A stretch of DNA of 6,827 nucleotides from positions 1 through 6,827 of the forward strand of contig JAUSPM010000027.1 in NCBI GenBank assembly GCA_030655675.1. Direction: 5' to 3'. This document shows positions 1 through 4,389 of the stretch, one piece after another. The first letter of the stretch is position 1; each line of letters opens with the position of its first letter. The DNA is from Methanosarcinaceae archaeon. GTDB taxonomy: Archaea; Halobacteriota; Methanosarcinia; Methanosarcinales; Methanosarcinaceae. The notes below the pieces were generated by a model that was given only the letters and a program-made list of their open reading frames with translations, did not search any database and had not been told where the DNA came from. Position numbers and translations under genes: made by a program.

Positions 1-1373
1 GCGTTTTCCAAAAAGGTTTTGCAAAACAGTTTGTTGGTCGTTTCTGAAAAGAACTTCTTTTCAAACTGCCGCTGCTTATATGAAGATTCCTCATCTTCCC
101 CCTCATCATTTTGTTCAATTACAATATAACCTTTCTCAGAAAGCAGCTGCGTAGATATATCGGTTCGAGCATCCACAACAATAGGATTAATCAAAAAACC
201 ATCTTTTACGCCATCAAGCAAAGAATAACGATAAGTTGGATTACCATCCTCACATCCAAATGTGCGGTAAGTGTCCATCATAATACGCCGTTCAAGTTCA
301 CGCGGATCTCTTGTAGTTGACTTACTGCTGCTGTATTTTTTCAAATAATCCTTTGGAGTAGCAGTCAATCCCATCTTATATCCGATAAAATACTCAAACA
401 CCGCCCTTGCATTGCCGCCGATAGAGCGGTGGGCTTCATCAGATATAACAAGATCAAAATCAGTAGGGGAAAAGAGCCTCTTATATTTGTTGTTAAACAA
501 CAGTGATTGAACGGTTGTTACAACAATCTCCGCTTTGCGCCAGTCGTCACGGTTTTCTTTGTAAATAACCGATTTATAATCATTTCTCAAAAGGAAAGTG
601 AAGGCCTTTTGAGCCTGATCTTCAAGTTCCAGACGGTCAACAAGAAATAAAACTCTACGAGCGTTGCCAGTTTTCAAGAACATTTTGATAATAGCCGCAG
701 AAGTAAGGGTTTTTCCAGTGCCTGTTGCCATCTCCAGCAAAAACCGATCTTTGCCGCTTTTCACGCCTTTTTGGATGGAATGAACAGCATTTTCCTGATA
801 ATCTCTCAGAAATCTGAGCTTATTGATTTTAATGAATTTTGCACGTTCACTTTTATTCTTCCATGATGCAGAGTCTTGATAATTTGGTTGTTGAGTAAGA
901 GTAATATAATCATCATTAACAAGCTCGTTTATCAGCTTATCAGGTTTTGGTTCATAGTCCTTATACCCTTTAACAGATGTAGGTTCAGGAAACTTTGTAA
1001 TAATATAAGGATTGCCTCTGGTTAAATCCCAGAAATAGTGAAGATTACCATTTGATAGAATGACAAAACGGCAGTTTTGCGATTTCGCATATTTCCTTGC
1101 CTGCTCTTTGCCAACAAGAGGATTCTTATCCTCCGATTTTGCTTCAAGAACAATAAGCGGAAATCCTTTTTCATCCTGTAATAAAAAATCAATAAACCCG
1201 TTTTTAGTCTCTTCAAAATCCTCGCCCATTGCATCTATGTTGGATACAGTGATTTTGACATTGCTCTCCAAAGCAATATTGGCTTTACCATTTTCATCGT
1301 CAAGAAATCGCCAACCAGCTTCTTCTAAAAACTTATTGATTTTGATTCTCGCTTTCGCTTCTTTTTCAGCCAT
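1..1373 (-). CDS. hsdR: Type I restriction enzyme R subunit, N-terminal part (cut by left window edge)
   Basis: This is the ATP-dependent translocase and nuclease subunit of a type I restriction-modification complex. 457 codons are visible, read through without a stop or frameshift; full-length family members are usually roughly 750-1000 residues, so the rest of the motor and the C-terminal domain lie off the left edge. Residues 1-130 form the HsdR N-terminal nuclease domain with a PD-(D/E)XK core: D62 in GFIDFLL, then E78 and K80 in LIVLEAKS. The helicase follows: RDYQ at 190-193, Walker A MATGTGKT at 215-222, motif Ia around LFLVDRLE at 242-249, DEAH at 312-315 and TATP at 337-340. The ATG is certain because an in-frame stop (1374-1376) lies immediately upstream; GGGGT nine bases ahead is a weak RBS. 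hsdM and hsdS are not in view. The gene looks AT-richer than its neighbours, consistent with a transferred defence locus (inference). An orphan helicase-nuclease is the main alternative. Confidence 0.9.
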   Translation of the reverse strand, partial: MAEKEAKARIKINKFLEEAGWRFLDDENGKANIALESNVKITVSNIDAMGEDFEETKNGFIDFLLQDEKGFPLIVLEAKSEDKNPLVGKEQARKYAKSQNCRFVILSNGNLHYFWDLTRGNPYIITKFPEPTSVKGYKDYEPKPDKLINELVNDDYITLTQQPNYQDSASWKNKSERAKFIKINKLRFLRDYQENAVHSIQKGVKSGKDRFLLEMATGTGKTLTSAAIIKMFLKTGNARRVLFLVDRLELEDQAQKAFTFLLRNDYKSVIYKENRDDWRKAEIVVTTVQSLLFNNKYKRLFSPTDFDLVISDEAHRSIGGNARAVFEYFIGYKMGLTATPKDYLKKYSSSKSTTRDPRELERRIMMDTYRTFGCEDGNPTYRYSLLDGVKDGFLINPIVVDARTDISTQLLSEKGYIVIEQNDEGEDEESSYKQRQFEKKFFSETTNKLFCKTFLEN

Positions 1374-1425
1374 TCAACTTATACCCCATTTGGTTTTGCT
1401 GAGCAGTGTTTTTAATTATTACACT

Positions 1426-1453
1426 CTATTAAATAGTATCTATATTATATAAT
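1426..1453 (-). promoter_or_regulatory. Possible hsdR promoter (TATA-like, minus strand)
   Basis: Read on the minus strand, this AT-rich block contains two TATA-like elements, ATTATATAATATAG and CTATTTAATAGAG, some 53-80 bases before the hsdR ATG. Either would place transcription start about 30-45 bases before the start codon. The second is itself an interrupted palindrome (CTATT-A-AATAG on the plus strand). AT-rich DNA produces such matches easily, so this is tentative. Confidence 0.35.
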
Positions 1454-1581
1454 ATTTCATTCTGTTTGAGATTTATAAGCCATGATATCATATCTACATT
1501 TGAAAAAATAATCTTAATCGCAGATGAGCGCAAATAAATGTGCTGCCTCTTCCTTACTCAGCATCAAAAACATCTCAACAC

Positions 1582-1626
1582 AAAAGATTCGGATTACAAT
1601 CATAATGATTGTGTTCCGAATCTTTT
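1582..1626. repeat. Near-perfect 45-bp palindrome (22-nt arms, 1-nt centre)
   Basis: The left arm 1582-1603 begins AAAAGATTCGGA and the right arm 1605-1626 ends TCCGAATCTTTT. Twenty of 22 positions are exact complements; the exceptions are T1594/T1614 and T1595/G1613, the latter a wobble in RNA. In RNA the top would open to a loop of about 5 nt. Because the arms end in AAAA/TTTT, both strands give a hairpin followed by a short U-run, so it could act as a bidirectional terminator. However, no gene ends here on either strand. A relic of a mobile element or a cruciform binding site is an alternative. Confidence 0.8.
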
Positions 1627-1681
1627 CAAACACAACCCGAAAACCCTTTTTGAATCCCCATAACCACCCAACATCAAAACC

Positions 1682-1719
1682 TTTATCTCATTTCATCTCA
1701 TAAATGAGAAACATCTCAT
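1682..1719 (+). promoter_or_regulatory. ribK promoter with ATCTCAT repeat cluster, probable RbkR operator
   Basis: Three direct copies of ATCTCAT lie at 1685-1691, 1695-1701 and 1713-1719. The middle copy pairs with ATGAGA at 1704-1709 to form the perfect palindrome TCTCAT-AA-ATGAGA (1696-1709). A weak TATA-like TTTAT starts at 1682, so the repeats would cover the TATA box through the predicted transcription start. The downstream gene has a winged-helix domain of the kind used by RbkR, so autoregulation through these repeats is the natural reading. The repeat geometry is visible; the binding protein is inferred. Confidence 0.6.
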
Positions 1720-1742
1720 AATTGGGATAGAGGTCGTACAAA

Positions 1743-2411
1743 ATGCCGGTTATCGAATCCTTAAAGAAACTCGCCCTTCTCGGTGCAATTGGTAAGCCGA
1801 TCAAGATATCATCCAGCGAGTTTTCAGAACACATCTCGTCCAGTTCCAAAACTGCCGCAAGGATGTTGAAGAATCTGGAAGATGAAGGGTACATTGACAG
1901 GAAACTTGTATCTGGCGGCCAGATGGTCACAATTACAAAAAACGGAATAAAACTTCTCAAAAACGAATATGCAGATTACCAGAATATTTTCTGTAGCAAA
2001 TGTGGAGCCGTAGAATTGCATGGACATCTAATAACAGGACTCGGCGAAGGACAATACTACATAGGCCTGGATGGCTATAAACACCAGTTTGAGAAGATAC
2101 TCAATTTTACACCGTTCCCAGGCACATTGAATTTACAACTTACAGACCTCAGCAACTCCCTGCGCAATAGAATAGATACGATAAATGCCTCCACAATATC
2201 AGGATTTACGGATGGTGAACGCACTTTTGGTGGCGGGAAATGTTACCCCATAAAGATCGAAGAAATTGATGGCGCAGTGATAGTACCGGACAGATCGCAC
2301 TACCCCGATGACCTGCTTGAGATCATCGCACCCGTAAACCTGCGTAATGCCCTTCAGTTAAAAGACGGGGATGAGATAAGGATAATAGTTGGAAATGATA
2401 AGAGCGAGTAA
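1743..2411 (+). CDS. ribK: CTP-dependent riboflavin kinase with N-terminal winged-helix domain (RbkR-type)
   Basis: This enzyme phosphorylates riboflavin to FMN using CTP rather than ATP, the archaeal solution, and acts in the cytoplasm. Residues 1-80 form a MarR-like winged helix (SSKTAARMLKNLEDEGYIDR at 33-52 is the recognition-helix region), and residues about 92-218 form the DUF120/RibK kinase. Kinase hallmarks are GHLITGLGEGQYYIGL (94-109), FPGTLNLQL (125-133), GKCYPIKI (165-172), the DGAVIVP stretch (176-182) and LLEIIAP (191-197). They match the Methanocaldococcus jannaschii enzyme closely from memory, which lacks the HTH part. HTH-RibK fusions are the described bifunctional regulator-kinases (RbkR) that control riboflavin genes in archaea. 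A CxxC (C84, C87) marks the linker; its role is unknown. The start is supported by GAGGT (1730-1734), eight bases before the ATG. It is followed after 13 bases by ribB, so the two are almost surely co-transcribed. Confidence 0.93.
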   Translation: MPVIESLKKLALLGAIGKPIKISSSEFSEHISSSSKTAARMLKNLEDEGYIDRKLVSGGQMVTITKNGIKLLKNEYADYQNIFCSKCGAVELHGHLITGLGEGQYYIGLDGYKHQFEKILNFTPFPGTLNLQLTDLSNSLRNRIDTINASTISGFTDGERTFGGGKCYPIKIEEIDGAVIVPDRSHYPDDLLEIIAPVNLRNALQLKDGDEIRIIVGNDKSE

Positions 2412-2424
2412 AAGAGATTGAGAA

Positions 2425-3165
2425 ATGAGTGATACAATGAGTTCCAATGATACAAATTATACCGAAAATATAACGCGTGCACTACAAGAGATCCAGAAAG
2501 GCAAGATGATATTCATCTTTGATTCCGAAGGACGCGAAGGTGAAACAGATTTCACGATTCCTGCCTCAGCAGTAACACCAGACGATGTCAAATGGATGCG
2601 CAAGGACGGCGGCGGCCTGATATGCGTCGCACTGGATGCAGATACATCAAAAAAACTTGGGCTCCCATTCATATCCGATGTACTTCGCGATGCCTCCAAC
2701 TCCAATAATTCCCTCAAAACAACCGTAGAAAAAGGCGGCGACCTCGCATATGACACCCGCTCCTCGTTCTCACTCTGGGTCAACCACAGAGACACGCGCA
2801 CAGGAATACCTGACAATGACCGCGCACTGACAATAAACAAACTCTCAGAGATCGCTGACAGAACAATTAACGGCGAAAATGTAGTTTTCGGTTCAGAGTT
2901 CCGAACACCCGGACATGTCGCACTCCTGCGTGCGGCGGAAGGTTTGGTCAATGAACGCATGGGACAGACCGAACTCTCGATCGCACTTGCCAAAATGGCA
3001 GGAATAACTCCTGCAATGGTCGTTTGTGAGATGCTTGACGAAAACAACGGCAGAGCATTGTCAAAAGAGGACGCAAAAACATATGCAAAAGACCGCGACC
3101 TCGTCTTCCTTGAAGGCAAAGAGATCGTGGACGCCTATAACGAATGGATGCGCAACCAACACTAG
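2425..3165 (+). CDS. ribB: 3,4-dihydroxy-2-butanone 4-phosphate synthase (RibB)
   Basis: RibB converts ribulose 5-phosphate to 3,4-dihydroxy-2-butanone 4-phosphate plus formate, supplying the four-carbon unit for riboflavin; it is a cytoplasmic Mg2+-dependent dimer. The 246-residue length fits a stand-alone archaeal RibB with no GTP cyclohydrolase II fusion. The acidic loop DSEGREGETDF (33-43) supplies R37, E38, E40 and D42. KDGGGLICVAL is at 60-70, TGIPDNDRALTI at 126-137, the RTPGHV histidine is H164, and CEML gives E202. The usual GHTE motif reads GQTE here, so a catalytic and metal-binding His is replaced by Q181 (codon CAG at 2965-2967). It lies 13 bases after ribK and is presumably under the same control. 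ATG 2425 is preceded only by a weak purine-rich RBS; ATG 2437, with AGTGAT just before it, is an alternative start four codons in. The family is secure; full activity is less so because of Q181. Confidence 0.93.
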   Translation: MSDTMSSNDTNYTENITRALQEIQKGKMIFIFDSEGREGETDFTIPASAVTPDDVKWMRKDGGGLICVALDADTSKKLGLPFISDVLRDASNSNNSLKTTVEKGGDLAYDTRSSFSLWVNHRDTRTGIPDNDRALTINKLSEIADRTINGENVVFGSEFRTPGHVALLRAAEGLVNERMGQTELSIALAKMAGITPAMVVCEMLDENNGRALSKEDAKTYAKDRDLVFLEGKEIVDAYNEWMRNQH

Positions 3166-3209
3166 AAAGAATGAAATACTCAAAACGTGTTTAGAGTAAC
3201 TATTCCTGC

Positions 3210-3284
3210 GGGATCGTAGGGTAGCCTGGTCCATCCTGCAAGGCTGGGGGTCTTGCGACTGGAGTTCAAATCTCCACGGTCCCA
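3210..3284 (+). tRNA. tRNA-Pro (anticodon GGG)
   Basis: A 75-nt cloverleaf folds by eye. The acceptor stem is 3210-3216 with 3277-3283 (GGGATCG/CGGTCCC, one G-T) and discriminator A3284. The D stem is 3219-3222 with 3233-3236. The anticodon stem is 3239-3243 with 3251-3255, with loop CTGGGGG and anticodon GGG at 3246-3248, preceded by T3245. The T stem is 3260-3264 with 3272-3276 and loop TTCAAAT. Two bases rather than one separate the D and anticodon stems. CCA is not encoded (CTA follows), so it must be added enzymatically. No intron is present. It starts 44 bases after ribB with no clear promoter of its own; read-through from the riboflavin operon is possible. AT-rich DNA after 3286 could end transcription. 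Confidence 0.95.
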
Positions 3285-3353
3285 CTAAATTTATCATGCT
3301 GAATACTGAATATCATACTGATTTGTGTTAAACTTGACCAAAAATACAATACG

Positions 3354-3368
3354 ACCGCCGCAGGCGGC
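3354..3368 (-). repeat. GC-rich palindromic repeat, copy 1
   Basis: Read on the minus strand the element is GCCGCCTGCGGCGGT, identical over 15 bases to copy 2 in opposite orientation. It contains a compact hairpin (CGCCGC-AG-GCGGCG, using one adjacent base), striking in otherwise AT-rich DNA. On the minus strand it leads into a T-rich run, so it may terminate leftward transcripts. REP-like dispersed repeats are an equally good reading. Confidence 0.7.
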
Positions 3369-3407
3369 GTACCCCCACCATCAACACGAAGTTGTCGATA
3401 CCGATTA

Positions 3408-3477
3408 TTTCTTCATTTCTTCATTTACTCTTTACTCATTTACTCTTTACTCATTTACTCATTTACTCATTTACTCA
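3408..3477. repeat. 8-bp tandem repeat, TTTCTTCA x2 then TTTACTC(A) x7
   Basis: Two units of TTTCTTCA (3408-3423) are followed by seven TTTACTC units starting at 3424, 3431, 3439, 3446, 3454, 3462 and 3470, five of which carry the extra A that makes 8 bp. The 70-bp array has no G on the plus strand. Units differ by one base in length in an ordered way (7, 8, 7, 8, 8, 8, 8). This is microsatellite-like and likely to vary in copy number. It is not a CRISPR array because there are no spacers. Confidence 0.85.
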
Positions 3478-3510
3478 TTTTTAATGGGTGAATGATGAGT
3501 GAATTTGGAC

Positions 3511-3531
3511 GCAATTTATATAAATAATTGC
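3511..3531. promoter_or_regulatory. Palindromic TATA-like element
   Basis: The centre ATTTATATAAAT (3514-3525) is a perfect 12-bp palindrome and a very good archaeal TATA match. It is flanked by inverted GCAATT (3511-3516) and AATTGC (3526-3531). As a rightward promoter it would start transcripts near 3543, at the GC-rich palindrome, and give dtxR a leader of about 155 nt. As a leftward one it would transcribe the tandem repeat. Direction and use are not shown by the sequence. Confidence 0.5.
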
Positions 3532-3542
3532 TCAAGGAATAT

Positions 3543-3557
3543 GCCGCCTGCGGCGGT
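3543..3557 (+). repeat. GC-rich palindromic repeat, copy 2
   Basis: GCCGCCTGCGGCGGT is the exact reverse complement of copy 1, 174 bases away. It folds as CCGCC-TGC-GGCGG and is followed by a T-rich run (3567-3578), so it resembles a rightward terminator. Together the copies bracket the tandem repeat and the palindromic TATA with outward-facing T-runs. Confidence 0.7.
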
Positions 3558-3578
3558 TGTTACCCTCTTTTTATTTTT

Positions 3579-3614
3579 CAACTTTGCCCCCAACTTTGCT
3601 TTCAACTTTTTTTT
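3579..3614 (+). repeat. 12-bp tandem repeat, CAACTTT plus 5 variable bases, three units
   Basis: CAACTTT occurs at 3579, 3591 and 3603, exactly 12 bases apart; the units are CAACTTTGCCCC, CAACTTTGCTTT and CAACTTTTTTTT. It sits upstream of the dtxR promoter. The 12-bp spacing is close to one helical turn, which would suit a protein binding one DNA face, but a slippage origin is also possible. Confidence 0.65.
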
Positions 3615-3637
3615 CATGCATAAATTTGCAAAACTCA

Positions 3638-3666
3638 CCAAAGCATATATATTTAGGCGAGCCTAA
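3638..3666 (+). promoter_or_regulatory. dtxR-feoB promoter with DtxR-like operator
   Basis: A BRE-like CCAAAGC (3638-3644) runs into the TATA box ATATATATTT (3645-3654). Overlapping its end is the perfect inverted repeat TTAGGC-GA-GCCTAA (3653-3666). TTAGG and CCTAA are the half-sites of the bacterial DtxR/IdeR box; here they are separated by four bases, as in the first 14 bases of that consensus. Transcription would start near 3674, so a bound repressor would block TBP/TFB or polymerase recruitment. Since the next gene is a DtxR-family protein followed by feoB, iron-dependent autorepression is the likely meaning. Confidence 0.75.
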
Positions 3667-3699
3667 TATACACCATTCAAATATAACAACGTGAACACC

Positions 3700-4389
3700 A
3701 TGCAAGCAGAACGTATTGAAGAATATCTTGAAACGATCCTGTATCTCATCAAGAAGAACAAAGCACCTGCCAAGACCAAGCAGATAGCGGACGAACTGAA
3801 TATATCCCCACCCAGTGTTACGGAAATGGTGCAGAAACTCTCAAATGAGGGACTTGTGGAATACACACCTTACTACGGAGTCGAATTCACGGAAAAAGGT
3901 GCGCAAGAAGCAGCCAGAATTAAACGAAAACATCAGGTGCTTGAAAAGTTCCTTGTTGATGTGCTGGATGTGGATACAAAGGTCGCCCACAGCGAAGCGT
4001 GCGAACTTGAACATGCCGTATCTGACATGGTCCTTGAGCGCATCTGCGCCTACATTGGACACCCTGACCACTGTCCCGACGGAAATCCGATCGATGAGGG
4101 AGAATGCTGTGTCACACCAAAGGAACAACATGTTCTGCTATCCGATATGAAAGAAGGAGAACATGGGATCGTTTCCATGATGACCCTGCCATCTGAAACA
4201 AAAGAACGATTGACATCACTTGGGCTGATCGTTGGTGAAGAGGTCACCATCAAGCGCAAACAAAAACAAGGCTCCATCTCGATCCTTACACTCGGCACTG
4301 AAATTGCACTCGGAAATGACATTGCAAGAAAAATATACGTAAACCCGGGCATGGAACATACGCGACTCAGGAGACGTGGTAGCAATTAG
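3700..4389 (+). CDS. DtxR-family metal-dependent repressor with C-terminal FeoA-like domain
   Basis: A cytoplasmic DNA-binding protein that senses Fe2+ (or Mn2+) and represses uptake genes when metal is plentiful. Residues 1-62 are the winged helix (SPPSVTEMVQKLSNEGLVEY, 36-55). Residues 63-140 are the metal-binding dimerisation domain. Residues about 146-215 are the SH3-like FeoA domain (LLSDMKEGEHGIV, RLTSLGLIVGEEVTI, LGNDIARKIYV). Metal ligands can be aligned with DtxR: ancillary H78, E82, H97; primary C101, E104, H105, with E8 where DtxR has Met10. HPDHCPDGNPI (121-131) is a family motif. The 229-aa length matches DtxR/IdeR. I chose ATG 3700 because GTGA (3691-3694) lies five bases before it as an SD and family members begin near this point; GTG 3691 would add three residues. 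feoB overlaps its 3' end by 14 bases. No separate feoA is present. Confidence 0.92.
   Translation: MQAERIEEYLETILYLIKKNKAPAKTKQIADELNISPPSVTEMVQKLSNEGLVEYTPYYGVEFTEKGAQEAARIKRKHQVLEKFLVDVLDVDTKVAHSEACELEHAVSDMVLERICAYIGHPDHCPDGNPIDEGECCVTPKEQHVLLSDMKEGEHGIVSMMTLPSETKERLTSLGLIVGEEVTIKRKQKQGSISILTLGTEIALGNDIARKIYVNPGMEHTRLRRRGSN

Larger units (their letters stand above)
1374..1742. other. Divergent intergenic region between hsdR and ribK
   Basis: These 369 bases carry no convincing gene. From left to right they hold a probable hsdR promoter on the minus strand (AT-rich, 1426-1453), a 10-bp perfect palindrome ATGATATCAT (1482-1491), a near-perfect 45-bp palindrome (1582-1626), and the ribK promoter with its ATCTCAT repeat cluster (1682-1719). 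The stretch 1500-1580 shows nothing I can name. Confidence 0.7.
3285..3699. other. Repeat-rich intergenic region between tRNA-Pro and the dtxR-feoB operon
   Basis: These 415 bases contain no plausible coding frame. They hold two inverted copies of a GC-rich palindrome (3354-3368 and 3543-3557), an 8-bp tandem repeat without G (3408-3477), a palindromic TATA-like element (3511-3531), a 12-bp tandem repeat (3579-3614), and the dtxR promoter with operator (3638-3666). The density of ordered repeats is well above what I see elsewhere in the window. Confidence 0.75.

Noticed and set aside
1060..1452. Plus-strand open frame of 130 codons, Ser/Leu-rich
   Set aside because: It lies antisense to the intact hsdR N-terminal domain, which has clear nuclease and helicase motifs; its composition is that of a shadow frame.
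1500..1545. Short readable stretch (TTAATCGCAGATGAGCGCAAA) possibly from a gene remnant or a dispersed short repeat
   Set aside because: Only about a dozen codons stay open and no second copy is in the window, so neither idea can be supported.
2457..3119. Minus-strand open frame of 220 codons
   Set aside because: It is the complement of ribB, Ser-rich and without recognisable motifs; ribB on the plus strand is certain.
3061..3297. Minus-strand open frame of 78 codons reading through the tRNA
   Set aside because: The N-terminal part is the antisense translation of tRNA-Pro, a known source of false small proteins, and the rest is antisense to ribB.
3408..3477. Possible CRISPR-like array
   Set aside because: The units are 7-8 bases and directly abutting, with no spacers; it is a simple tandem repeat.
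4050..4385. Minus-strand open frame opposite the DtxR-family gene
   Set aside because: It is a shadow of a confidently identified gene and has no RBS or family features.
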